From: Mactra quadrangularis
Taxonomy: Eukaryota > Mollusca > Bivalvia > Venerida > Mactridae
Assembly: GCA_025267735.1 (NCBI GenBank)
Contig: CM046298.1
Span: 36,331,264-36,395,263, forward strand
Length of the DNA: 64,000 nucleotides
Reading direction: 5' to 3'
Shown: piece by piece, positions 34,540-46,700 of the stretch
How the letters are laid out: every line of letters begins with the position of its first letter
Numbering within the stretch: the first letter of the stretch is position 1
Translations under genes and position numbers: made by a program
The notes under the pieces: generated by a model
The model's database searches: none
What the model was told of the DNA's origin: nothing
What the model saw: only the letters and a program-made list of their open reading frames with translations

Positions 34540-36490
34540 TCTCTATCTGAGAGTAAGAACCCAATGTCAAATTGTGTGTATGTTATCTTATTGTAAGAAG
34601 GATACTTACCTGAGAATAAGGACAGATGGAACGACATGTTGAAGTACAAGTAAGTTACCTTATTCAAAGATAGAAACCTACAGGAAGAAAAGGACCAAAT
34701 ATGTATGTATGTTTCTTTTTAACATGTGTTAAACCAACATTAGAGTGATGATGGAATGACATGCCATATTGTGCACAATTATGTTCTCTTAATTGAAGAC
34801 AGATACTATCATGAAAATAAGAAAAGAATGATATGTCATATTGTATGTATATTGCCTTAATTGAAAACAGAAACATACATGAGAGAAATGATAAAACGAC
34901 ATGTCAAATTGTATGTATGTTATCTTAATTGAAGACAGAGACCTACATGAGAGTAATGATAGAATGACATGTCATATTGTGTGTATGTTATCTTACTTGA
35001 AGACAGCAACCTACAAGAGAAAAAGATAAAATGACATGTCATATTGTGTGTGTATTATCTTAATTGAAGACAGAAACCTACACGAGAGTGATGATAGAAT
35101 GAAATGTCATATTGTGTGTTTGTTATCTAATTGAAGACAGAAACCTACTTCATGAGAGTAATGATAGAATGACATGTCATAATGTGTGTTTGTTATCTTA
35201 GCTGAAGACAGAAACCTACATGAGACCTACATGAGAGTAATGATAGAATGACATGTCATACTGTGTGTAAGTTATCTTAACTGAAGATAGAAACCTACAT
35301 GAGAGTAATGATAGAATGACATGTCATATTGTGTGTATGTTATCTTAGTTGAAGACAGAAACCTACATGAGAGTAATGATAGAATGACATGTCATACTGT
35401 GTGTATGTTATCTTAGTTGAAGACAGAAACCTACATGAGAGTAATGATAGAATGACATGTCATATTGTGTGTATGTTATCTTAGTTGAAGACAGAAACCT
35501 ACATGAGAGTAATGATAGAATGACATGTCATACTGTGTGTATGTTATCTTAGTTGAAGACAGAAACCTACATGAGAGTAATGATAGAATGACATGTCATA
35601 TTGTGTGTATGTTATCTTAATTGAAGACAGAAACATACATGAGAGAAATGATAAAACGACATGTCATATTGTGTGGATGTTATTTTAATTGAAGACAGAA
35701 ACCTACAAGAGAAAAAGATAAAATGACAGGTCATATTGTGTTTGTTATCTGAATTGAAGACAGAAACCTACAAGAAAAAAAGATAAAATGACATGTCATA
35801 TTGTGTGTGTGTTATCTTAGTTGAAGACAGAAACCTACATGAGAGTAATGATAGAATGACATGCCTTAATGTGTTATGTTATCTTAATTGAAGATAGAAG
35901 CCTACATGAGAGTGGAAATAGAATGGCATCTCATATTGTGTGTATGTTATCTAAATCGAAGACAGATACTTACCAGAGAATAATGATAGCATGACATGCC
36001 TTATTGAGTCTATGTTATCTGCATTAAAGATAGATACCTACATGGGAGTATTGATAGAATGACATGTCATATTGCTTGTATTTTGTCTTCATTGAAGACA
36101 GATACTTACATGAGAATAATAATAGGATGACATGCTTTATTGTGTGTATGTTATTTTAATTAAAGAAAGAAACCGACATAAGAGTATTGATAGAATTACA
36201 TGTCATATTGTGTGCATGTTATCTTAATTGAAGACGGATTCTTACCAGATAATAATGACAGAATGACATGCCTTATTGTGTGTTTGTTATCTAAATTAAA
36301 GATAGAAACCTACATGACAGTAATGATAGAATGACATGTCATATCGCGTGTATGTTATCTTAGTAGAAGACATATACTTACCCGAGAATAATAATAGAAT
36401 AACATGCCATAATGCGTTTATGTTATTTTAATTAAAGATAGAAACCTTCTTGGGAGTATTGATAGAATTACAAACCCTACATTATTTTTA
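34540..36490. repeat. 68-bp minisatellite, copy A
   Basis: The best-preserved units (35301, 35369, 35437, 35505, 35573) are exactly 68 bp apart and near identical: 'gagagtaatgatagaatgac', 'atgtcatattgtgtgtatgt', 'tatcttagttgaagacagaa'. Each has the 12-bp palindrome ATGACATGTCAT. Outer units are worn. Confidence 0.85.
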
Positions 36491-37265
36491 AAGAAATGAT
36501 AGAAGGACATGATAATTATATAAGATTACATAATTATACAAGAAAATGGAAATTTGGACCTGATTTACTTTAACTTATACAATTGTACAATATATCATAC
36601 ACCGTATACTTTATAGACGTTGTATTTACACGAACAAGTTTAAATAATATGTAATATGCCAGTCGGAGAAAAAATATCATTAAATTGAGACAATATGATC
36701 ATTTACACTGATGGTATGCACACGTTAACTATCTCTTTCAAAAATAAAAAATATTGCAACATAAAATTTATTAAATAAATAACGATGATACCACAATATT
36801 TACAAAAATGTAAATTAAAAATACTCCTGAATGCGTTTTATTATAACAAAAGCATTCCAGCTATGAAGCATGCAGCTCTATATCAATTACCAATGTCTAT
36901 GTACAATACAAACTATAACAAAATGCTGGTATTAATAAACATATCCTAATTGACAAATTCATTAATTTATAATTTGAAAAATAATCAGTAAAGTTATATA
37001 CATAAATGAACTATACCAAATACATTCCACATCCATGTTACCAACAACATAAAGCATTAAACATAGATTGTTCGTAGACATTTAATTTAGAGAAACCGAA
37101 AGTTTTCAATATTCTATAAATTTCAATTTTGTTTTAAGCATATACATGTAAGCAGCACCCTAGCAAGACTTAGTACTTTGAACACTTTGTCCACGTGACC
37201 ATATACAGATTATAGTACCTTATGTATTTGTGACATCATTATTATTTTGTTAAAAATGTATTTCT

Positions 37266-37675
37266 GATCTAGCTATCCTCCCATTAAATGGGCCATTCAC
37301 TAGATTACTCAGACTTGAAAGTTTAAAAAAATGTACAATTCCGATCTAGCTATCCTCCCATAAATGGGCCCTTCACTAGATTGCTCAGAATTATGTTTTA
37401 CAAATAATTCCGATCTAGCTATCCTCCCATAACATGGGTCCTTCACTAGATTGCTCAGAATTATGTTTTACAAATAATTCCGATCTAGCTATCCTCCCTT
37501 TAAATGGGCCCTTCACTAGATTGCTCAGAATTATGTTATACAAATAAATCCGATATAGCTATCCTCCCATAATTGGGCCCTTCACTAGATTGCTCAGAAT
37601 TATCTGATTTGTGTCTATAAATCCGATCTAGCTATCCTCCCATAAATGGGCCCTTCACTAGATTGCTCAGAATCA
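37266..37675. repeat. Six-unit hairpin array, copy B
   Basis: Units start at 37266, 37343, 37412, 37482, 37552 and 37625. Variants fall mostly in the inner loop (CCCATaacATGGG at unit 3, CCCTTTAAATGGG at unit 4), while the outer ATCTAG/CTAGAT arms are intact except for one change in unit 5. Confidence 0.85.
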
Positions 37676-38439
37676 TAGACATTTTTCATTGTCTTTGAAA
37701 TAAGAAATAAAAAGTTTCATATTTACCTCCTTTATCAAGTCAATTATCATTTAGTACATCGTTATCAAGCATCATTAGTACTTCTTACTTGTATTAAAAT
37801 GCTATTTATCTTTATTAAAGGATCGAAAACGTAATCAACATATACAATGAATATGTTATTGATCTATGAACGCGTAGGCATGGGTATAGATCATTTCTGT
37901 ATGTTAAAAATATATTATTTAGCCATTATATACAGGCCGTTTATATAATTTGTATTGTCAGAGAATTGGTCATTTTGGTACAGAGTCAACAGCTTAAATG
38001 ACTTAATGATTTCAGCAAGACTCTATTCTCAATTGTTCTAAAATCCTATCAAACTATGGCTGATAATAATCTCATTGTCATTGAATATAATAAAAAATAC
38101 AAAACTACTACAAAAATATGCGTAAGTGTCCATTCTTTTAATCTGTTTATGTTACGTAGAATATAACAAATTCATAAAAATATTGTGAACGATAGATCCA
38201 AAATGTTCTTGAATTTTTCAATGGTTTCTTGATTTATTGATCATTGCGTATTTATATAAAATATGTTTTTAACATTTTTGAACTCCTATCAATAATTGTA
38301 CTTTTGAAAATATTACACATGCTGTTATAAGGCACAAGAATGGAACCAGACTATACACAGAGACATTTTACTAGACATCTACATGATAATTAACACTAAA
38401 TTACGTGCAATTATAGTTCCTATATCTTCCTCTATCTGA

Positions 38440-39480
38440 GAGTAAGAACCCAATGTCAACTTGTGTGTATGTTATCTTATTGTAAGAAGGATACTTACCT
38501 GAGAATAAGGACAGATGGAACAACATGTTGAAGTACATGTAAGTTACCTTATTCAAAGATAGAAACCTACAGGAAGAAAAGGACCAAATATGTATGTATG
38601 TTTCTTTTTAACATGTGTTAAACCAACATTAGAGTGATGATAGAATGACATGTCATATTGTGCATATGTTCTCTTAATTGAAAACAGATACTATCATGAA
38701 AATATGAAAAGAATGATACGTCATATGTATATTGTCTTAATTGAAAACAGAAACATACATGAGAAAAAGATAAAATGACATGTCATATTGTGTGTATGTT
38801 ATCTGAATTGAAGACAGATACTTACCAGAGAATTATGCTAGAATAACATGCCATAATGCGTTTAGAAACCTACATGGGAGTGTTGATAGAATTACATACC
38901 CTACATTAAAGAAATGGTAGAATGACATGTTATTTCATGTGTATGTTATCTTAATTGAAGTGATATACTTACTTGAAAATATTGATATAATGACATGTCT
39001 TATTGTGTGTATGTTTTCTTAATTAAAGACAGAAACCTACAAGAGAGAAATGATAGAATGACATGTCATATTGTGTGTATGTTATCTAAATCGATGATAG
39101 AAACCTACATACGAATATTGATGGAATGACAGGTCATATTGTGTGTTTGTTATCGAAATTGATGATAGAAACCTACATACGAATATTGATAGAATGACAG
39201 GTCTTATTGTGTGTATGTAATCTAAATTGATGATAGGAACCTACTTACGAAGAGAAACCTACATACGGATATTGATGGAATGACAGGTCATATTGTGTGT
39301 ATGTTATCTAAATTGATGATAGAAACATACTTACGAATATTGATAGAATGACAGGTCATATTGTGTGTATGTTATCTTAATTTTAGATTTTAATCTACAT
39401 GACAATAAGGGTCAATTGACGTGACTTATTGTGGGATATTCAAGTATCTTTATTGAAGAAAGGAACCTACATGAGAGTAA
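38440..39480. repeat. 68-bp minisatellite, copy B (contracted)
   Basis: Same family as 34540-36490 but roughly half as long and less homogeneous. Several units carry ATGACAGGTCAT in place of ATGACATGTCAT, breaking the palindrome. Confidence 0.75.
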
Positions 39481-39550
39481 AGACCATAGATGTCATTTTG
39501 TGATCTTTTAAGATGGATGCCAACCTGAGCATAAGGACAATTTATTTATA

Positions 39551-39808
39551 TATTGGAGTTATCGCCGTGTCAACACAATTTTACGGCGTCCAGCGCACCT
39601 AACCTAGCTTTCCTGGACCATTGTCTATAACCAGCACTCCCCTACCCTTTCACAAGGCTGGAAACTTCTCCATATTATCTAATCAATGGAGGAAAATCAA
39701 CATTATTTTCAAATTTTCATGGAAGGGTATAATCTCCCCGGGTGGGATTCGAACCCGCACGAGATTCCAAATCCCAGTGCGCTGCCAAATGCACTATCGC
39801 ACCGGGTT
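39551..39808 (-). mobile_element. tRNA-derived SINE
   Basis: Tail 'tattggagttatcgccgtgt', body 'ggcgtccagcgcacctaacc', and head with the complement of a B box (GGGATTCGAACCCG, about 39744-39757). Part of the head is deleted compared with the copy at 40258. Confidence 0.8.
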
Positions 39809-40257
39809 GAGAATAAGGACAAAAAGACATGGCATTGTGTACTCGTATAAGAGTAACCTTATTCAAAGATTCTAACCTGCATGAGAATAAGGACCGAAGA
39901 TGTCAATCCAAAATATTTTTTCTTTAAATTAATTCGTCGAAGAATTATAAAGGGACATTATACAATATATTAGAGACAAACCGAAATGCTTGATATCCAC
40001 AATTCTTTCTGGTAATATTAGACAGACCAATCAGTAGGACATTTAACATCACAATACAAAACAGTAATATGGCAGGACCATGCTTACAACAAAGCAAATG
40101 TTTTTGTAGTCTATACTCGGAGATGTTTCCACAGTCATTAAACTAAAATACATGTAAATGTGTAAGTTCATGTTTGATTGCTAAAATTATCCAATTAATC
40201 AATAAATACTTAAAGCTTACTCTTAAGACATGAAGTAAACAAATTTTTTTATTTTAT

Positions 40258-40535
40258 TTATTGGATTTAACGCCGTATCAACACATTTTAGGTCATTTCA
40301 CGGCGTCCAGCGCACCTAACCTAGCTTTCCTGGACCATTGTCTGTAACCAGTACTCACCTACCCTTCCACAAGGCCGGAAACTTCTCCATATTATCTAAT
40401 TAATGGAGGAAAATTGACATTATTGTCTAATTTTCATGGAAGGGTATAACCTCCCCGGGTGGGATTCGAACCCGCACCCCCTCGGGCACGAGTATCCAAA
40501 TCCCGGCGCGCTACCAATTGCGCTATCGACTCGGG
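40258..40535 (-). mobile_element. tRNA-derived SINE, best-preserved copy
   Basis: The complete layout on the minus strand is: head with A-box region (complement of CAATTGCGCTATCG near 40515-40530), B box as the complement of GGGATTCGAACCCG, then a body ending in the 'ttggatttaacgccgtatca' tail. It is useful as the local reference for the family. Confidence 0.85.
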
Positions 40536-41212
40536 TAAGTAAACAAAAGGCGATGTTGATTTTCTGATATTTCTAGATGCTTGCTACGGTGCTAACCAAT
40601 AAAAGTATGAACTTATGATATTTTGCTGTTACCTTTTTGAACGCGCAGGCATTATGGTTGTCTATATTTTAAAATCTAAATAAATGGCACACATCTCGAT
40701 CATCTGTTTATTACGAATTCAAATCACATAATAAATATATTCATAATTGAGCATAGACTATGTTAATTGAAAAGCTGGTTTCTGCAAAAATTTGATTAAA
40801 TAAAAAAGTCTACCTCTAGTGGGTTATTATCTCCCTTTGATATAAATATTTTAGAGTGAACTATTATCTCCTACCTCATAGAGTTACGTATGCCAAAATG
40901 TTAAGTATAGATAATAATAAAAACACTAACGTGTGGTCAAACATATTTTAGCGAATTCTTACTTTAAACTCATATTATGAAAATTTAGGAAAACGTGAAA
41001 GCAGATTCGTGTCAGTGACCAATGAAAACCATCGTCATTTGTATGACATAAAATCACATTTCAGACCTATCTGATTAAAAACCTATCTAAAATTATTTGC
41101 TCGCACACTCGTTTATTTCTCAACAATGGTCTATAGGATATCTGTTTACAGAGATTGATTTAAGACACGTATTACTACAATGAATATATCAGTCATTTGT
41201 ATAGAATACTGT
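40536..41212. other. Intergenic, no recognised content
   Basis: AT-rich. I see no gene or clear repeat between the SINE and the hAT-like element. Confidence 0.4.
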
Positions 41213-41220
41213 CTCATTTG

Positions 41221-42141
41221 TAGAGGTGCGCGGTATTACCGGTAAACCGGTTACCGTGGTTTTTTATCTCGCGGTACGGTACCGCGGTATTTTCGGAAAT
41301 ACCGGTATTACAGTACCCGTGAACGAGTAGTACCCGTGATTAAGGTTTTACATGTTATAAATGTCAGGGTTGGCAAATGAACGGTTGTCCGAGTCGTACA
41401 TTAAGTTATTTGTTAATTTTGACTTGTCCGTGTACAAGTGAAAAGTTCTGCTTTAGTTAGTTAAAAATAGTTTCACCACTGCATAACGCTGTGGAAGTTA
41501 TACATATAGATGCAATCCCATGTATAGTAGCAATCGCCTAGCAGAGTTGTCTTGTATTCTGCGAGAAAGAAACGTTGACTAATTTACGACAGTCGTCATT
41601 TTCTGTTATAAGTTGATTGTAAATTTTAGTTAGTATATATAAATAAAAAATTTCGATTTAATTCTTGATTTCGGGGTCGGAAGTGGAACGTAATTTTTGT
41701 ATGCATGTGTTTCCTTCAACGTTTGTTTTATTCATTTTCATTTTTCCCACAAAAATGCGGTATTTATTCCCCGATTAATCTTAGTAAGTTTTAGCATAAA
41801 CCCCGATTGAATGCCTCGTATTAACAACACGTATGGCGTCATGACAAGATTAATAGACGCACTGAATCGTTTTAACATAGGTTCGTTATTTTCAACTTGG
41901 ATTACGAAACATCATCAAATTTGAATGAATTTAAGCAAAAAACATATACAAAATAAATGGTGATTAAGATGTTATAATTATTACCCTTAAATTAGGGTTT
42001 TTGTGTTTTTAAAAGTTAATTAATATTCTTCTTAAAAGTGTATTTTAATTATATTGTGGTATACCGTGGTATATACCGTGGTATTTAGTAAAAAAAACAC
42101 GGTATACCGTGGTAAAAATTTCCTGGCGGCACCCAGCCCTA
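41221..42141. mobile_element. hAT-like MITE, 921 bp
   Basis: Ends TAGAGGTGCGCGG and complement of GGCGGCACCCAGCCCTA, flanked on both sides by CTCATTTG (41213-41220, 42142-42149), an 8-bp duplication. Subterminal blocks are rich in TACCGGTAAACCGGTTACCG and CCGTGGTATACCGTGG words that pair with each other. It has no transposase frame. Confidence 0.82.
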
Positions 42142-42149
42142 CTCATTTG

Positions 42150-43601
42150 TAATGATAACATGATTAAACTTTTAGAATGTTTCTAAATATTTTAATAGAC
42201 AAAAACACCACAGTCGTTACAAATTTATAGCACCCTAAAAGAAAACAAATCAACGTTCTCGTTTTTCAGTAGTAACCATTCAATTCCCTTAATACATACG
42301 ATTAAACCAACAAAATTACAACAATAAGCCCCAATTAAAGGACCGTTTTTTATAATCACTTCAATCAATCACTCAATTTCCTAAGCTACCAAAGACAACA
42401 CGCCTCATTTTTACAGAATACCCTTTAGTGAACTCTTCCATTTTGTGCACTTTCCGAGTAAGCCACTACCTATTTTCCTTGTTTTTCCAATGTATAACCC
42501 AAATAGAATTTGCATTGTTCTTAATTGAGCCCAATTTTGCTAACCAAAACATCTTATTTCCACAGGATACTTCAAGCCAATCTTTCCATTTTCTGAGTAA
42601 GCCCAAACCTATTTTCCTTATTTTTCCAATGTAGAACCCAACGCAAATTCTTACGGTTCTTGAGTGAGCCCTAACTTACTACAACCAAATAAACCCACCC
42701 ACAATCCCAAATTTCCCCAAAACATCTTGTCTTAACTAGATAAAACTGATATGAAATCTGCAAGTCAGCAAGAATACAAATAATAGTGACCAAAGCATTT
42801 CGAACCTCTGATGCTGGGGGATATGAAGCCAATGACTCTTGTAATACCCCAACAGACCGAACCCTCTCCATGGCGGGGATGGGACAAATAGGATGGGATA
42901 TGCATGCTGAGATGAGATATTGGTGCAAATCTCAGGTCAGACACGGACAACCTAAAGACCAAAGAAAAACAAAACATAAATTACAATAAATTAAGCAACA
43001 ACAAATGTAAATGAAGTTAATTGTAAACAAAAGTTAAATGAACTAGAAATGCCATTTGTTAATAAACGAAGTAAATGCTATACAAGTTCATCAATTGGAT
43101 AATGGATAAGTCAGTTACTAATACACAAACGAACTCGCGCACACCCGCACGCACGCATGCACGCATGCACGCATGCATGCACGCATGCGTGCACGCACAT
43201 ACAACGCTTACATGCCCCACATCCACACACACTAAGAGAAACTGACTTATTCAATAGCCAACGGAAGTGTCATGAACAGTTTTGAAATTGAATTTAAAGT
43301 CAATTAGAGTATGTCCGCGCCCCATAAGGATGCATTATGTGCAGACATCAGGATGTGACACTTTGTCCCTGAAAAAGTGGTTTTAGAGCCAAAAATGAGT
43401 CAAATTTTGATAAAATTCCCAATACAATTCATATTAGGAGTTTTACTTATTTACAAAAATCTTGCCATTTTCGATGTTGCCAAAGATGGGTTGTCTCCTG
43501 ATTGCTAACTCAGCTCTAGAAGGTTTGAACATTACCTTTAATGAATTATTAACAAACACTTAAAAGTTAATGAACAAATGACATATCTAGAAAGAATATA
43601 A
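42150..43601. other. Intergenic with a local duplication and a purine-pyrimidine microsatellite
   Basis: A block of about 90 bp at 42456-42532 ('cctattttccttgtttttcc') recurs at 42610-42670. At 43139-43199 the sequence alternates as (GCATGCAC)n, which could adopt Z-form. No supported gene. Confidence 0.5.
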
Positions 43602-43706
43602 GGCCACAACAAGTTGATCATATGTTTTACGGATTTTTCTGAAGAAAATATAGGGCGAGCGAGCGAAAAAAAGTAAAACAAGAGCTCCGCTGGGCGGGGC
43701 ATTATA

Positions 43707-46700
43707 CGCCCGTGTGCAGTCCATGCTGTGTTCTATCTCATAAAAAGTCCCTGTGACCTTGACCAATGACCCCGGGATGTCAGAATAGGTCCCATTCTTA
43801 ACAGGAGGGCTATCCAAAGCAAAGATTTTGAGAACCTAGGTACAGCCATGGTTGATTTATCACCGACACAAAGTTTTCCCATACAAACTTCCAGTGACCT
43901 TGACCCTGGGGCCTCAGAACCAAAAGTTCTCGCCCTTGACCCAAAGAGTATTGATACATAAAATTTGGTGATCTTAGGTAAAGTTGGTTGTTGGACAAGG
44001 TTTTTCCTCATGATTTTTGTTTCGACTTTAACCTTTAACCCAGGGACCTAAAACCAAAGGGGCATATGCTAGACATTAAGGCTACCCTTAAATAAGATTT
44101 GGAAAACCTACAATGTAGGTACAGTTATTATTGAGTTACTGTCCGGAAAATGTTTCAATATGAATTAAGTCCCTGTGACCTTGACTTTTGTCCCTGGGGT
44201 TTCCAAATCAAAAGAGAACATCAAATACCAAAGAGCTATCAACACATTACATCTTGACAAATGGGCTGATCCACATAAAATTTGGTTAACCTAGGTACAA
44301 TCATTGTTTAGTTATTGTCCGGACAAGGATTGTCCATATGATGCCCCTGTGACCTAGATCTTTGACCCAGTTTTGACCCAAAACCAATTGGGAACATCCT
44401 TAACACATGGGCTACCCTCACATAAAATTTGGTGAACTAAATTCATTTTACTTATTAAATATAGCATTATTTCCATGGTTTGCCATTTTCACTTTGTTTA
44501 CATATTGATTGAACATTTGAAGTCTCTGCTTGGTAATTTGATATCTTCTGGATGATGGTTTAAACTTGACCTAGGGGCCCCAAAATCAACAGGGAACATC
44601 CTTGACACATGGGCTACTCTCACATGAAATTTGGTGAACTTAAGTGCAGTCATTGTTGATTTACTACACGGACAATGTTTTTCAATATGATGCCCCTGTG
44701 AACTTGACCTTTGACCCAGGGGCCCTAAAACCGATAGGACATAACCATGACACATGGGCTACTCTCACAAAAAATTTAATGAACATAGGTACATTGGTTG
44801 TTCAGTTATTGTCTGGACAAGGTTTTTCAATATGATGCTTCTGTGACCTTTACCTTTGACCCAGGAGCCCCAAAACAATAAGGGCATATCCTTGACACAA
44901 GGGCTACCCTCACATAGAATTTGATGAACCTAGGTAAATTGGTGGTTCAGTTATTGCCTGGACAAAAGTTTCATTGTTTGCCATTTTGACTTTATAAACA
45001 TATTGATAGAACATATGAAGTCACTGCTTGGTAATTTGATATCTTCTGGTTGAAGGTTTATACTTGACCCTGTTTCCCCAAAACTGTTAAGGCACATCCT
45101 TGACACATGGGCTACTGTCACATGAAATTTGGTGAACTTAGGTACAGTCATTGTTGAGTAATTACCCAGACAATGTTTTTCAATATGATGCCCCTGTGAC
45201 CTTGACCTTTGACTAAGGCGCCAGAAAACCAATAGGGCATAACCTTGACACATGGGCTACTTTCACATAAAATTTAGTGAACCTAGGTACATTGGTTGTT
45301 CAGTTATTGTCTTGACAAGGTTTTTCCATATGATGCCTCTGTGACCTTGACCTTTGGGTCTGGGGCCCCAAAACCTATTGGGAACATCCTTGACAAAAGG
45401 GCTACCTTCACATAAAATTTTGTGATCATAGGTGCAGTAGTTGATGAGTTATTGTCCAAACAAGGATTTTCAATATGATGCCCCTGTGACCTTGACCTTT
45501 GACCCAGGAGCCCCAAAACCAATAGGACATAACCTTTACGCAAGGGCTACCCTCACAAAAAATTTGGAGAACCTAGGTACATTGCTGGTTCAGTTATTGT
45601 CTGGACAAGTGTATCATTGTTTGCCGTTTTGACTTTATAAACATATTGATAGAACATTTGAAGTCACAGCTTGGTAATTTGATATCTTCTGGTTTAAGAT
45701 TTAAACTTAACCCTGTTTTCCAAAAACTGATAAGGTACATCCTTGACACATGGGCTACTCTCACATGAAATTTGGTGAACCTAGGTACAGTCATTGTTGA
45801 GTTATTACCCGGACAATGTTTTTCAATATGATGCCACTGTGACCTTGAACTTTGACCAAGGTGCCTCAAAACCAATAGGGCATAACATTGACACATGGGC
45901 TACCTTCATGCCAAATTTAGTGAACCTAGGTACATTGGTTGTTCAGTTATTGTCTGGACAAGGTTTTTCCATATGATGCCTCTGTGACCTTGACCTTTGG
46001 GTCTGGGGCCCCAAAACATATTGGGAACATCCTTGACAAAAGGGCTACCTTCACATAAAATTTTGTGAACCTAGGTACAGTAGTTGATGAGTTATTGTCC
46101 AAACAAGGATTTTCAATATGATGCCCCTGTGACTTTGACCTTGGACCCAGGAGCCCCAAAACCAATAGGGCATAACCTTAACCCAAGGGCTATCCTCACA
46201 TAAAATTTGGAGAACCTAGGTACATTGCTGGTTCAGTTATTGTCTGGACAAGTGTTTCATTGTTTGCCGTTTTGACTTTATAAACATATTGATAGAACAT
46301 TTGAAGTCACAGCTTGGTAATTTGATATCTTATGGTTTAAGATTTAAACTTAACCCTGTTTTCCCAAAACTGATAAGGTACATCCTTGACACATGGGCTA
46401 CTCTCACATAAAATTTGGTGAACTTTGGTACAATCATTGTTGAGTAATTATCCGGACAATGTTTTTCAATATGATGCCCCTGTGACCTTGACCTTTGACC
46501 AAGGTGCCCCAAAACCAATAGGGCATAACCTTGACACATGGGCTACTTTCACGCCAAATTTAGTGAACCTAGGTACATTGGCTGGTCAGTTATTGTCTGG
46601 ACAAGGTTTTTCCATATGATGCCTCTGTGACCTTGACCTTTGGGTCTGGGGCCCCAAAACCTATTGGGAACATCATTGACAAAAGGGCTACCTTCACATA

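Larger units (their letters stand above)
32653..36536. repeat. Segmental tandem duplication, copy A (3.88 kb)
   Basis: Begins 'tacaagaaaatggacatttg'. The same order of blocks restarts at 36537: a unique-looking 700 bp, the hairpin array, about 700 bp, then the 68-bp minisatellite. Offsets between matching landmarks are about 3,884-3,888 bp. Neither copy shows a gene. Confidence 0.85.
36537..39480. repeat. Segmental tandem duplication, copy B (about 2.9 kb)
   Basis: Repeats copy A from its first base, with scattered substitutions and small indels, through the hairpin array and into a shorter minisatellite. After about 38930 it continues in minisatellite variants not found in A ('gaatattgatggaatgacag'). 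Confidence 0.8.

Noticed and set aside
39621..39875. 84-codon plus frame with an R-T-R-T-R-F run
   Set aside because: It lies within the SINE at 39551-39808.
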